NCBI RefSeq assembly: GCF_036038375.1
Contig: NZ_CP107935.1
Location: 1,612,001-1,676,000 of the forward strand
Origin: Streptomyces sp. NBC_00414
Lineage (GTDB): Bacteria; Actinomycetota; Actinomycetes; Streptomycetales; Streptomycetaceae
Direction: 5' to 3'
DNA length: 64,000 bases
Shown here: positions 36,064-48,544 of the stretch, in pieces
How positions within the stretch are numbered: position 1 is the stretch's first letter
Layout: the number at the start of each line of letters is the position of its first letter
Notes under the pieces: generated by a model
What the model was told of the DNA's origin: nothing
Seen by the model: only the letters and a program-made list of their open reading frames with translations
The model's database searches: none
Position numbers and translations under genes: made by a program

Positions 36064-37668
36064 CTACCACTTACCGGGCGCGTAATCCTTCAGGAAGACC
36101 CCGAACAGATCCTCGCCCTGTTCCCCCCGCACGATCGGGTCGTACACCCGCGCAGCCCCGTCGATGAGATCGAGCGGCGCGTGGAACCCCGCGTCGGCCA
36201 GCCGCATCTTGTCCGGGTGCGGCCGCTCGTCCGTGATCCACCCGGTGTCGACGGCGGTCATCAGGATGCCGTCCTTCTCGAACATCTCCTGGGCACTGGT
36301 GCGCGTGAGCATGTTGAGCGCGGCCTTGGCCATGTTGGTGTGCGGATGCCCCGCGCCCTTGTAGCCGCGGTTGAAGACGCCCTCCATGGCGGAGACGTTC
36401 ACGATGTACGTGCGCCCGGCCTCGGCGGCGGCCATCGCCCCGCGCAGCCGGCTGATGAGGATGAACGGCGCGGTGGAGTTGCAGAGCTGGACCTCAAGCA
36501 GTTCGACCGGCGTGACCTCCTCGACGGCCTGGATCCAGCTGTTGGTGTCGTGCAGGTCGGGCACGAGGCCGCCCGCGTCGATGGCCGTACCGGCGGCGAT
36601 CCGCTCCAGGGAGGCGGAGCCGGAGATGAGCGCGAGGCCGGTGACGTCCTGCGCGGTCAGCGCGCCGCCCCCGGCCACGGGGAGGGCGGACACGGCGCCG
36701 GAGCCGAAGGTGCCGATGACCTCGGCGGGCGGCAGTTCACCGGCGGGCAGCGGCCCCGACTCGGCGGCGAGCAGTTCGCTGTAGGCGCCCGGGGAGCGGC
36801 GCACGGTCTGGGCGGCGTTGTTGATCAGGATGTCGAGCGGGCCCTCGGCGGCCACGGAGTCGGCGAGCGCGACGACCTGCGCGGGGTCGCGCAGGTCGAG
36901 GCCGACGATCTTCAGCCGGCCGATCCACTCGTCGCTGTCGGGCATGGCCTTGAAGCGGCGGATGGCGTCGTTCGGGAAGCGCGTGGTGATCGTGGTGTGG
37001 GCGCCGTCGCGCAGCAGCCTGAGCGCGATGTACATGCCGATCTTGGCCCGGCCGCCGGTGAGCAGCGCGCGCTTGCCGGTGAGGTCGGTGCGGGCGTCGC
37101 GGCGGGCGCGGTTCTCGGCGGCGCACTTCTGGCAGAGCTGGTGGTAGAAGTAGTCGACCTCGGTGTACCGGGTCTTGCAGGTGTAGCAGGAGCGGGGGCG
37201 CTGGAGTATCCCCGCGATGGCGCCGGCCTCGGTCACGGACGACGGCAGGACGCCCTCGGTCTCGTCGTCGATGCGCTGGGCGGAGCCGGTGGCCGTGGCC
37301 TCCGTGACCGCCTTGTCGTGGGCGGTCTTGGCGGCCCTGCGCTCCTGGCGGCGGCGCTGCTTGACCGAGCGGTAGATCCCCGCGGTGGCGCGGCGCACGG
37401 CGATCGCGTCGGGGTGGTCGACGTCGATCTTGTCCAGCTCGTCGAGCACGGCGAGGCAGACGGCCAGCCGCTCCGGGTCGATACCGGGACCGAGGTCCGT
37501 ACCGAGACCGTCCTGCGCACCGGCATCCTCCCCCGCAGCGAAACCGTCCTCCGCCCCGGAGCCGTCATCCGTACGGGAACCGTGGCCGACACCGGGACCG
37601 TACGAACCGTCCGGGGCCTCTGCCGTGTCCACGGCGGGAGCCGCCTGGCTGTCCTCTGTCACCGTCAT
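36064..37668 (-). CDS. SDR oxidoreductase with N-terminal zinc ribbon
   Basis: Unusually long SDR of 534 aa. Residues 1-60 are low-complexity Gly/Asp-rich, then about 60-150 are helical and basic (RRRQERRAAKTAHDKAV). A four-cysteine zinc-ribbon-like motif C-x2-C-x14-C-x2-C follows (CYTCKTRYTEVDYFYHQLC...), just before the Rossmann domain with LLTGGRAKIGMYIAL, NNAAQT and a late KGAGHPHTNMAKAALNML segment in place of the ordinary YxxxK. C-terminal MTAVDTGWITDERP is conserved in the SDR fold. The architecture occurs in actinobacteria and some eukaryotes but I know no defined reaction. It is monocistronic, converging with the other SDR. Confidence 0.8.
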   Translation of the reverse strand: MTVTEDSQAAPAVDTAEAPDGSYGPGVGHGSRTDDGSGAEDGFAAGEDAGAQDGLGTDLGPGIDPERLAVCLAVLDELDKIDVDHPDAIAVRRATAGIYRSVKQRRRQERRAAKTAHDKAVTEATATGSAQRIDDETEGVLPSSVTEAGAIAGILQRPRSCYTCKTRYTEVDYFYHQLCQKCAAENRARRDARTDLTGKRALLTGGRAKIGMYIALRLLRDGAHTTITTRFPNDAIRRFKAMPDSDEWIGRLKIVGLDLRDPAQVVALADSVAAEGPLDILINNAAQTVRRSPGAYSELLAAESGPLPAGELPPAEVIGTFGSGAVSALPVAGGGALTAQDVTGLALISGSASLERIAAGTAIDAGGLVPDLHDTNSWIQAVEEVTPVELLEVQLCNSTAPFILISRLRGAMAAAEAGRTYIVNVSAMEGVFNRGYKGAGHPHTNMAKAALNMLTRTSAQEMFEKDGILMTAVDTGWITDERPHPDKMRLADAGFHAPLDLIDGAARVYDPIVRGEQGEDLFGVFLKDYAPGKW

Positions 37669-37827
37669 CGCCGTTGCCGTTCCTCGGGTCTCCGCGCGGC
37701 GCTCGAACCGCGCTCGCTCACGAAGGCGGAATTTTACGGAGCACAGGGCAAAGGCACCAAACCCGCGATGATCACCGGTCTCCCGCAGGCCCGTGGAGCG
37801 CGGTGCACCGGGCCCGCGGGATGTGTC

Positions 37828-39240
37828 TCAGGACACGCAGGCGGCGTTCAGCTCCGCCACCTCCACGGTCAGCGACTTGGCGAGCAGGTCGAGGTCCGGG
37901 ACGGCCTCCGCGTCGGCGACGAGCCCGTAGTGGACGCGCCCGCGGAACGTCGACACCGCGACCGCGAGGGCCTGGCCGCGGGCCAGCGGGGCGAGCGGGT
38001 ACACCTCGGTCAGCGGGCAGCCGCCGAGTTTCATGCCGAGGCTGGGCAGGGGCACGCTGGTGACCAGGATGTCGAAGAGCAGCCGGGCCGCCTGGCCGAC
38101 GACGGGCATGCCGAGCCGGTGGCCGATCGCCGGGACGTGGTCGGCGAGCAGGGCGACGGCTCCCGCTCCCCGGTTGGGCCCCGCGTCCTTGTTGTGGTTC
38201 ATGGCCGTGCGCACGGCGGCGAGCCGTGCGAGCGGGTCCGGGTCGTCGACGGGAAGCCGTATCAAGTACCCGGAGAGCCGGTTGCCCTGCGGGTGCGCGG
38301 TGCGCGGGCGCCGCCGGGAGACGGGGATCAGGGCCCGGGGCGACACTCCTTCGCTGCCGTCGCCGCGCTCGTCGAGCCAGCGGCGCAGGGCGCCCGCGAC
38401 GACGGCGATGAGGACGTCGTTTACGGTGCCGCCCACGCTCTTTCGGATCGTGTGGATCTCGTCCAGCTCCACGGCCACGCCCGCGACCCGGCGGGTGCCG
38501 GTCGGTTTTGAGACCAGGGCGGCACAGGACCGTACGCCCCAGGTGGCGCGGGCGACGGAGGCGCCGATGTCGAGGGCCCGGCCCACGTCGGAGAGGGCGC
38601 CGCGGACGAGTCCCGGCAGCTTCGTCACGTCGGGGACGAGGCCGGAGAAGAAGCCGCGTTCGGGCTCCGCGGGGCGCGGGCGCGGCGCGGGCATGTCCAT
38701 GGGGTCGAGGACGGCCGCCGCGAGGGTGAGGGCCCGCAGTCCGTCGGCCAGCGCGTGGTGGAACTTGAACAGCACGGCGAAGGAGGTTCCGTCCACGCCG
38801 GGCACGACGTGGGCCTCCCACGGAGGTCTGCCCCGCTCCAGGGGCCGCTGCATGATCGCGCCGGCGGCGGCGAGGAAGTCCGCGACGGGGGCGTGCAGGC
38901 GGACGTGGTCGAGCGGCTCGAAGTCGGCGACGGCCTCGCGGGCGGCGCCACCGAAGTCGAACGGCTGCCAGATGTCGCGGATCCGCATGCGCAGACCGGG
39001 TACGCCGGCCGCGCGGGCCGCGAGCAGATCGGCCGCGTGCCGGCCCGCGGCGGGCGAGTTGGCGGCGAAGACGCCCAGTGCCCCGAGGTGCATGGGGTGC
39101 TCGGGGGATTCGATGCTCCAGAACGCCAGGTCGAGTGGTGCGAGAAGGTCGGAGTCCGAGGTCCCTACGTTCAATGGCTTGACTCTCGCGTCGACGACGG
39201 GTGAGCCAGCAGTCAATCCCGGCTGGATGATTACGGTCAA
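37828..39240 (-). CDS. WS/DGAT wax ester synthase/diacylglycerol acyltransferase
   Basis: Acyltransferase of 470 aa using acyl-CoA to make wax esters or triacylglycerol at the membrane/lipid-droplet surface. The opening PLDLAFWSIESPEHPMHLGAL and the active-site HHALADG (H-H-x3-D-G) are diagnostic, and the C-terminal domain (SVPLPSLGMKLGG, YPLAPLARGQ) is complete. The start is a TTG at 39240 without a clear ribosome site; promoter-like TAGCTT just upstream may mean a nearly leaderless message, so the start is uncertain. Streptomycetes accumulate triacylglycerol and carry several such genes. Confidence 0.88.
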   Translation of the reverse strand: MTVIIQPGLTAGSPVVDARVKPLNVGTSDSDLLAPLDLAFWSIESPEHPMHLGALGVFAANSPAAGRHAADLLAARAAGVPGLRMRIRDIWQPFDFGGAAREAVADFEPLDHVRLHAPVADFLAAAGAIMQRPLERGRPPWEAHVVPGVDGTSFAVLFKFHHALADGLRALTLAAAVLDPMDMPAPRPRPAEPERGFFSGLVPDVTKLPGLVRGALSDVGRALDIGASVARATWGVRSCAALVSKPTGTRRVAGVAVELDEIHTIRKSVGGTVNDVLIAVVAGALRRWLDERGDGSEGVSPRALIPVSRRRPRTAHPQGNRLSGYLIRLPVDDPDPLARLAAVRTAMNHNKDAGPNRGAGAVALLADHVPAIGHRLGMPVVGQAARLLFDILVTSVPLPSLGMKLGGCPLTEVYPLAPLARGQALAVAVSTFRGRVHYGLVADAEAVPDLDLLAKSLTVEVAELNAACVS

Positions 39241-39276
39241 GTACGATCAAGCTACGCTCAGTTAACAGCAGATTAA

Positions 39277-39313
39277 GTCCCGCTCCCACCGCTCCCGGTG
39301 AAAGGAGCGGGAC
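39277..39313 (-). terminator. Hairpin after GH92 gene
   Basis: Arms gtcccgctcc (39277-39286) and ggagcgggac (39304-39313) are exact reverse complements around a 17-nt loop, downstream of GH92 and upstream of the WS/DGAT gene on the same strand, so it may separate the two transcripts. Confidence 0.55.
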
Positions 39314-39395
39314 CCATGTGACCCGTGAGGCGTCCCGGAGTGGCCGACATCACCTTCGGCGGACGGTGTCGCGGGCCGTGTCACCCCGGGCCCCG

Positions 39396-41864
39396 TCACC
39401 CCAGCTTCGGCGGCGCAGCGTCCACGGCCGTACCCCAGCCGGAGGGATTCCCGCCCACCGTGAAGGCGAGCTCCCGGATGCCTCGCAGCGCCCCGGTCGT
39501 CAGGTACGTACGGTCATGGGCGACTCCGTCGGCACGCACCGACCGGATGTAACGGCCGGTGTCCGACGGACGGGCGGTGTCCGACGGAGGGCCGGTGGCC
39601 GAGGTACGGCCGGTGCCCGGAGCCGTCACGGTCAGCGCGCCGCGCGGGTAGTAGCCGCGGTCGAGCACCAGGTCAATCCGCTCGAAGACCGGTGTCGACA
39701 GACCCCAGGTGTCGAACCCGGGCTGGACCGGGAAGAGCCCGATCGACGACAGGACGTGCCAGGCGGACATGGTCCCCAGGTCGTCGTTGCCGGTCATGCC
39801 CGTGGGCGTGTCGGTGAAGAGCGTCAGCGCTGCATGCACCACATCGGTGGTCTTCCACGGCTGACCGGTCGAGAGATAGGTGTACGGGGCGATCAGGTCG
39901 GGTTCGTTCTGCGGGTTGTAGTGGGCGGCGTTGTAGTAGGCGTACGGCCCGTTGACCCACACCTCGCGGGCGGTCCGCTCCGGGTCCTTCATGAGCCGCT
40001 CGTAGGCGAAGAAGGTGTCGAGCCGGTCGTTCACCGCGCGCCTGCCGCCGAGGAGGCCGATCAGTCCGGGCAGGTCCTGCGGGACGAGCCACTGGTACTG
40101 CCAGGACGTACCCTCGTGGAATCCCGAGCTCCTGGCCGGGTCGGCGTCGCCCGTGAAGGCTCCCGAGGCGTCCCGCGCCCGGAAGAACCCGGTCGAGGGG
40201 TCGAGGATCCGGCGGTAGTTCTGGGCGCGGGCCGCGTAGCGCACGGCGTCCGCCTCGTGTCCGAGGTCCCGCGCCATCTCGGCGAGCATCGCGTCGGACA
40301 GGGCGTACTCCAGTGTCGCCGACGCTCCGTGGTGGAAGTCCGAGTGTCCGTCCTTGGCGTGCGGACGCTCCTTGACCGTGGGCACGAACCCGCCCGCGAC
40401 GTACTCCTTGTTGGCGTCCCGTCCCACCGCGGGAGAGTCGGCGGGCGGCACGTCGTCGGCGTTCCTCCGGAGCGCCCGGTAGGCCCGCCCCTCGTGCCCC
40501 TTCAGCAGTCCCTGCTGGTAGGCGTTGGTGAGGAACGGGGTGACGGGGTCGCCGGTCATGATGTTCGTCTCGACCGTCCCGTAGCCCCACTTGGGCAGCC
40601 AGCCGCCTTCCTCCCCGACGGTGAGCACGGACAGCGCCATGTCACGCGACTCGCGCGGCGCGAGCAGGGCGAGGAGCTGCGCCTGCGTGCGGTACGTGTC
40701 CCACAGGGACCAGTTCTGGTAGTAGGTGAAGCCCTTCGCGCGGTGGACCTTCAGGTCCCAGCCCCGGTAGCGGCCGTCGGCGTCGTCGCCGAGGTTGGGG
40801 GCGAGGAAGGACCGGTAGAGCGACGAGTAGAAGGTGCGGCGCAGGGTGTCGCTCCCGCCCCGCACCCGTACGCCGTCGAGCCGCGCCTCCCAGGTCCGCC
40901 GGGCTTCGTCCCGGACGCCGTCGAAGGAACGGCCGCCCTCGGAGCGGAGGTTGACGGCGGCGCCGCGCGCGTCGACGTACGACAGGGCGGTGGTCGCCTC
41001 GACCGTACGGTCCTCGGTGGTGTCGAAGCGGACGTAGGCACCGCCCCTCCCGGTGCCGCTCGACCGCGTGGAGCCTTCGGTGACCGAGTCGCCCCGCCAG
41101 GTGCCGGACGTCGTGAACGGCCGGTCGAAACGGGTAAGCGTGTAGACCGTGTAGGGGCGGGTGGCGGCCTGGCAGAAACCGCTGCCGGTGATCGCGGTGC
41201 GCACGGTGCGGTCGTCCAGGATCTCCACGGTCGTGGAGACGGTTCGGTGCAGCGCCTGGCCCGCGTTCAGCAGGACGTTCGCCTTGTCGGTGGCCGGGAA
41301 GGTGTAGCGCTGCACGCCGGTGCGGCCGGTCGCGGTCAGCTCGGCGTCGATGTGGTTCCCGCTCACCTCACCGCCGGTGCCGCTCGTCAGGCCGACCTTG
41401 TAGTAGCCGGGGCTCGCCCGCTCGGTGGCGTGGTCGAAGCGGGCGGCGTACTTCGTGTGGTCGGTCAGGGTGACCTCGCCGGTTGTCGGCAGGACCGGCA
41501 GGTCGCCGCCCAGGCGGCAGCCGACTCCGGAGAGGTGCACGAGCGAGAAGCCGCGGATACGGGTGTCGGAGTGGTCGTAGCCGGTGTTGTGTCCGGTGTC
41601 CGGAGAGAGCTGCACCATGCCGAAGGGCACGGCGGCGCCCGGGAAGGTGTTGCCCTCGCTCTCCGTGCCGATGAACGGGTTGACCAGATCGGTGAGCCGA
41701 TCGGTGTGCGGCTTCCCACCGGACCCGGCTGCCGGGACGGCGGGGGCCGCGAGCGCGCCGCCCAGCCCGAGCAGCGCGGCGACGACCACCGCCGCCGTCC
41801 TGGAAAACGGGCCCGGGCCCAGGCCCCGGCGTTTGCGCGGGCACGGGCGTCCGGTCCGTCTCAT
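39396..41864 (-). CDS. Secreted GH92 alpha-mannosidase
   Basis: Glycoside hydrolase family 92 enzyme of 822 aa, a calcium-dependent exo-alpha-mannosidase (commonly alpha-1,2). The signal peptide has an Arg-rich front and a hydrophobic Ala/Leu core, ending near residue 47. The N-terminal domain begins LVNPFIGTESEGNTFPGAAVPFG; the catalytic domain shows GNDDLGTMSAWHVLSSIG, the classic GH92 signature. ATG 41864 is chosen since GGAGG lies 8 nt upstream, rather than the ATG five codons earlier that overlaps that site. It sits 10 kb from the other N-glycan enzymes but would supply the missing high-mannose trimming step. An inverted repeat lies upstream at 41901-41923. Confidence 0.92.
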   Translation of the reverse strand: MRRTGRPCPRKRRGLGPGPFSRTAAVVVAALLGLGGALAAPAVPAAGSGGKPHTDRLTDLVNPFIGTESEGNTFPGAAVPFGMVQLSPDTGHNTGYDHSDTRIRGFSLVHLSGVGCRLGGDLPVLPTTGEVTLTDHTKYAARFDHATERASPGYYKVGLTSGTGGEVSGNHIDAELTATGRTGVQRYTFPATDKANVLLNAGQALHRTVSTTVEILDDRTVRTAITGSGFCQAATRPYTVYTLTRFDRPFTTSGTWRGDSVTEGSTRSSGTGRGGAYVRFDTTEDRTVEATTALSYVDARGAAVNLRSEGGRSFDGVRDEARRTWEARLDGVRVRGGSDTLRRTFYSSLYRSFLAPNLGDDADGRYRGWDLKVHRAKGFTYYQNWSLWDTYRTQAQLLALLAPRESRDMALSVLTVGEEGGWLPKWGYGTVETNIMTGDPVTPFLTNAYQQGLLKGHEGRAYRALRRNADDVPPADSPAVGRDANKEYVAGGFVPTVKERPHAKDGHSDFHHGASATLEYALSDAMLAEMARDLGHEADAVRYAARAQNYRRILDPSTGFFRARDASGAFTGDADPARSSGFHEGTSWQYQWLVPQDLPGLIGLLGGRRAVNDRLDTFFAYERLMKDPERTAREVWVNGPYAYYNAAHYNPQNEPDLIAPYTYLSTGQPWKTTDVVHAALTLFTDTPTGMTGNDDLGTMSAWHVLSSIGLFPVQPGFDTWGLSTPVFERIDLVLDRGYYPRGALTVTAPGTGRTSATGPPSDTARPSDTGRYIRSVRADGVAHDRTYLTTGALRGIRELAFTVGGNPSGWGTAVDAAPPKLG

Positions 41865-41900
41865 GCGGATGTCCTCCATCGTGTCGGGCGGGTCACCTGG

Positions 41901-41923
41901 CGGTCTCGTACGTCATGAGACCG
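41901..41923. promoter_or_regulatory. Inverted repeat upstream of GH92
   Basis: cggtctc (41901-41907) and gagaccg (41917-41923) flank nine bases, 37 bp before the GH92 start. An operator role is possible; it does not match the LacI or GntR sites seen elsewhere in the window. Confidence 0.35.
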
Positions 41924-42011
41924 CTCGGTTCGCCCGGCACACCGGACCTCCGTGGGCGGGCCGCGCCGCTGCCACCCCGGCAGCCCAACGCGCGCCCCTC
42001 CCCCCTGGCTC

Positions 42012-43232
42012 TCAGGGCACCTGCTGGCCCTTCCCGAGGGCTATCACGCCGCCTCCGGAGACCGTGTAGAGCTCTTTGTCCCGGTCCGGATTGACGCCTA
42101 TGGTCGCGCCCGGGGGTACCTGCACGTTCTTGTCGAGGACCGCGCCTCGCACGACCGCGCCGCGCCCGATGTGCACGTTGTCGTGGAGGATCGACCCCTG
42201 GACGACGGCTCCCGGGTCGACGACGACGCCCGGGGAGAGCACCGAGCGCGTGACCTGGCCCCGGATGAGGCAGCCCGCGCTGATGATCGACTCGCTCGCG
42301 ATGCCGCCCGCGTTGAACCGGGCCGGCGACAGCTGGCCGGAGCTGGTGTAGATGGGCCAGCTGCGGTTGAAGAGGTTGAAGGCGGGCCGCTCGGCGATCA
42401 GGTCCATGTGGGCGTCGTAGTACGCGTCGAGGGTGCCCACGTCGCGCCAGTAGCCCTGGTCGCGGGTGGTCTCGCCGGGCACGTGGTTGTCGCTGAAGTC
42501 GTAGAGCCGGGCCTCGCCGCGGTCGGTGAGCTGCGGGAGTATCGAGCCGCCCATGTCGTGCACGGAGTTCGCCTCCTCGGCGTCCCGCTGCAGCGCCTCT
42601 ATCAGGGCCTTGGTGGTGAAGATGTAGTTGCCCATGGACGCGAAGACGCAGTCGGGGTCGTCGTGCAGGCCGGGCGGGTCCGCGGGCTTCTCCAGGAAAC
42701 GCTCCACCGTCTGCCCGTCCGTGCCCGGCGTGATCACGCCGAAGGACGACGACTCGGCCCGCGGCACGCGGATACCGGCCACGGTCACGCCCGCTCCGCT
42801 GTCGATGTGCTGCGTGAGCATCTGGCGCGGGTCCATGCGGTAGACGTGGTCGGCGCCGAACACCGCGACGTACTCGGGCTGTTCGTCGTACACCAGGTTC
42901 AGCGACTGCAGGATCGCGTCCGCGCTGCCCAGGTACCAGCGCGGGCCGAGGCGCTGCTGCGCCGGGACGGGCGTCACGTAGTTGCCCAGCAGGCTGGACA
43001 TCCGCCAGGTCGTGGTGACGTGCCGGTCGAGCGAGTGCGACTTGTACTGCGTCAGGACACAGATGCGCAGAATGTCGGCATTGACGAGGTTGGACAGTAC
43101 GAAGTCGACGAGGCGGTACGTGCCTCCGAACGTGACCGCTGGTTTGGCGCGGTCCGCGGTGAGGGGCATCAGGCGTTTGCCTTCCCCGCCCGCCAGCACG
43201 ATCCCGAGCACCGAAGGTCCACCACGACGCAT
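42012..43232 (-). CDS. glgC: Glucose-1-phosphate adenylyltransferase
   Basis: ADP-glucose pyrophosphorylase of 406 aa that makes ADP-glucose from ATP and glucose-1-phosphate for alpha-glucan synthesis. The N-terminal nucleotidyl-transferase domain has [16 protein letters not shown], the RAKPAV motif and [11 protein letters not shown]; the C-terminal left-handed beta-helix ([20 protein letters not shown]) is complete. The start is ATG 43232. It lies 51 bp downstream of the glucan synthase gene on the same strand, so the two are probably cotranscribed. Confidence 0.95.
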   Translation of the reverse strand: MRRGGPSVLGIVLAGGEGKRLMPLTADRAKPAVTFGGTYRLVDFVLSNLVNADILRICVLTQYKSHSLDRHVTTTWRMSSLLGNYVTPVPAQQRLGPRWYLGSADAILQSLNLVYDEQPEYVAVFGADHVYRMDPRQMLTQHIDSGAGVTVAGIRVPRAESSSFGVITPGTDGQTVERFLEKPADPPGLHDDPDCVFASMGNYIFTTKALIEALQRDAEEANSVHDMGGSILPQLTDRGEARLYDFSDNHVPGETTRDQGYWRDVGTLDAYYDAHMDLIAERPAFNLFNRSWPIYTSSGQLSPARFNAGGIASESIISAGCLIRGQVTRSVLSPGVVVDPGAVVQGSILHDNVHIGRGAVVRGAVLDKNVQVPPGATIGVNPDRDKELYTVSGGGVIALGKGQQVP

Positions 43233-43283
43233 GGCCGCTCCCCTAACCCTGGTTGATCCATGCCTGCCCTGGAGCAGGCCGGA

Positions 43284-44435
43284 CTACGCCTGTTTGAGGA
43301 TCTCCTCGTAGAGCCGGACCGTGCGCCCGGCGACGGCGTCCCAGCCGAACTCCCCCACCGCCCGCACCCGTCCGGCCTCGCCCATCCGCCGGGCGGCCTC
43401 CGCATCCGAGAGGACCGAGTCCAGCGCCTGCGCGAGTCCCGTCTCGAAGTCCTCGTCCACGGACACCAGTACCCCGCTTACGCCGTCCTCAACGACCTCG
43501 GGAATTCCGCCTACTCGGGACGCGACCACCGGGGTTCCGCAGGCCATCGCCTCCAGGTTGACGATGCCGAGCGGCTCGTAGACCGAGGGGCAGACGAACA
43601 CGGCCGCGTGGGTGAGGAGTTGGATCACTTCGGGGCGGGGCAGCATCTGCGGGATCCAGTGCACTCCCTCGCGGACCCGGCTCAATTCCTCGAAGAGGAC
43701 CCGGAACTCCTGGTCGATCTCGGGGGTGTCCGGCGCGCCGGCGCAGAGCACGACCTGTGCGGCCGGGTCGATGTCGCGCACCGCGCGCAGCAGCTGGGGC
43801 ACGCCCTTCTGCCGGGTGATGCGGCCCACGAACAGCACGTACGGCCGTGAGGTGTCGAGGCCGAGCCGCTCCAGGACGTCCGTGCCGTGGTCCGGCCGGT
43901 AAAGAGTGGTGTCGATGCCGTTGTGCACGACGTGCACCTTGGCCGGGTCCAGGGACGGATAGCAGCCGAGGATGTCCTCGCGCATGGCCCCGGAGACGGC
44001 GATCACTCCGTCGGCGGACTCGATCGCGGTGCGCTCGGCCCAGCTGGAGAGGGCGTAGCCGCCGCCCAGCTGCTCGGCCTTCCAGGGGCGCAGCGGCTCC
44101 AGGGAGTGCGCGGTCATCACGTGCGGGATGCCGTGCTGCAGTTTCGCGAAGTGGCCCGCGAGATTGGCGTACCAGGTGTGCGAGTGGACGAGGTCGCGGT
44201 CGCCCAGCGCGGCGGCCATGGAGAGGTCCACGGAGAAGGTGCGCAGCGCGTCGTTGGCGCCGTCGAGCGCGGGCCAGGGCCGGTGCCGCACCACCCCGCC
44301 GCCGGCGCCCTCGCCCCAGCAGTGCACGTCCAGGTCCGTGAGGGGCCGCAGCTCCCGGGCGAGGAACTCGACATGGACTCCCGCTCCGCCGTACACGTCC
44401 GGCGGATATTCGCGGGTCAGCAGTCCCACTCGCAC
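43284..44435 (-). CDS. glgA: Actinobacterial GlgA/GlgM-type glycosyltransferase
   Basis: Retaining glycosyltransferase of 383 aa that uses ADP-glucose. It starts VRVGLLTREYPPDVYGGAGVH, with the C-terminal GT4 donor site FVCPSVYEPLGIVNLEAMACG. GTG 44435 is 6 nt after AGGAGG; the much longer open frame upstream crosses into the FhuF-like gene and is not real. In mycobacteria the homologue makes maltose-1-phosphate from ADP-glucose and glucose-1-phosphate (GlgM) rather than extending glycogen, so that role is the main alternative to classical glycogen synthase. The neighbouring glgC gene supplies the donor. Confidence 0.88.
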   Translation of the reverse strand: MRVGLLTREYPPDVYGGAGVHVEFLARELRPLTDLDVHCWGEGAGGGVVRHRPWPALDGANDALRTFSVDLSMAAALGDRDLVHSHTWYANLAGHFAKLQHGIPHVMTAHSLEPLRPWKAEQLGGGYALSSWAERTAIESADGVIAVSGAMREDILGCYPSLDPAKVHVVHNGIDTTLYRPDHGTDVLERLGLDTSRPYVLFVGRITRQKGVPQLLRAVRDIDPAAQVVLCAGAPDTPEIDQEFRVLFEELSRVREGVHWIPQMLPRPEVIQLLTHAAVFVCPSVYEPLGIVNLEAMACGTPVVASRVGGIPEVVEDGVSGVLVSVDEDFETGLAQALDSVLSDAEAARRMGEAGRVRAVGEFGWDAVAGRTVRLYEEILKQA

Positions 44436-44521
44436 CCGGAACCTCCTGTCTCTGTGGTTGGTTCCCACATGGTCACCCAGATGCGGCAGTTGGGGAAGAG
44501 CGCGACGCCAAGACCACGGGG

Positions 44522-45340
44522 TCAGGACCGCGGCGCGCGCGTGAAGCAGCAGTCGCCGCACACGCCGCCGCCGGGGACCCGGTAGTAGAGGCAGCAGCTG
44601 CGGCGCCGGAAGTCCGTTCCGTCCAGGGTTCCGGTGTCCCGGAGGTCGGGGTGGTCGAGGAGTTCGGCGGCGAGCGCGCGGGCGCGCCCGCCCAGGTCGG
44701 CGCGGCCGTGGGCGGCGGCCCAGCCGTCGAGCAGGCGCGCGGCGCTCGCGAGCGCCGAGGCCGCGTTGCCCCACAGCAGCCCCGCCGCCACCGGGTGCCT
44801 GGCCCGCAGGGCCGCCGAGAGGGGTTCCAGGTGGCCGTGCTGCACGAGCCGCCGGATCGTCGCCGCGTCGCCGGGCAGCGCGCGCACCCGCGACAGCCAC
44901 AGGTCGTCGGGGGCGCTGCCGTCGGCGTCCCAGCGCAGAAGGCGCGGGTCGAGATCCGGCACCTGCCCGTAGAGCACGGCCGCGCCGAGGGCGACGGACC
45001 ACAGCCGTGCGGCCAGCCCCTGCTGCGCCACGGAGGCCCCGACGCGCTCCTCGGGCGCGGCCAGCAGCCGTACGACCTTGTCGACACGGAAAGTCAGCGG
45101 ATCGAACTCGATGTCATCGGGGTCGATGTCATCGGGGTCGATATGACCGGGATCGACGTGATCGGGGTCGATGTGATCGGACTCGGCTTCATCGGGCTCG
45201 GCCGTGACACCCGGTGTCGCGTAGGTCTCGGCGAGCGTCGGCAGCGGTGGCCGGCCCGTGCGCAGGGGCGGCCGTCCTGTGCGCAGGGCGAAGAAACCTT
45301 CGAGGGAGGCGAGCCGATCGAGACCCGGATCGAGATTCAC
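44522..45340 (-). CDS. FhuF-like (2Fe-2S) protein with acidic repeat insert
   Basis: Protein of about 272 aa. The C-terminus has the FhuF signature CCLYYRVPGGGVCGDCCF (C-C-x10-C-x2-C pattern), which in FhuF binds a 2Fe-2S cluster and serves ferric-siderophore reduction. The body (FRVDKVVRLLAAPEERVGASVAQQGLAARLWSVALGAAVL) matches the family. Residues about 48-72 form a tandem repeat of Asp-Pro-containing five-residue units encoded by 15-bp DNA repeats at 45105-45205. The start is uncertain: GTG 45340 is used, and TTG 45358 or GTG 45355 are possible since no ribosome site is clear. No siderophore genes are adjacent. Confidence 0.75.
   Translation of the reverse strand: MNLDPGLDRLASLEGFFALRTGRPPLRTGRPPLPTLAETYATPGVTAEPDEAESDHIDPDHVDPGHIDPDDIDPDDIEFDPLTFRVDKVVRLLAAPEERVGASVAQQGLAARLWSVALGAAVLYGQVPDLDPRLLRWDADGSAPDDLWLSRVRALPGDAATIRRLVQHGHLEPLSAALRARHPVAAGLLWGNAASALASAARLLDGWAAAHGRADLGGRARALAAELLDHPDLRDTGTLDGTDFRRRSCCLYYRVPGGGVCGDCCFTRAPRS
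45105..45205. repeat. 15-bp tandem repeats in FhuF-like gene
   Basis: About six imperfect units of the type gtcatcggggtcgat, in frame, encode Asp-Pro-rich pentads. The units differ by one to three bases. Confidence 0.8.
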
Positions 45341-45580
45341 GAACACCAAGTACACCAAGGGGGCATAACGGCGCCATCGGGAGGGTTGTACTTCGTGTCA
45401 CCCGACCTGGGGAGGACTAGGTCCAAGTTGTACTCCATCGGCAGTAGGACCCAATGACTGCTCAGGTACGACGACACGGGACCTTTCACAAGGGATCGTC
45501 ATAACCATGGAAGCCGACCGTTCGCCGCACCGGACTCTCCACCCGCCGGAGCGCGTCCGCCACACGCAGAGGAGAGACAC

Positions 45581-48544
<2,964 letters not shown>

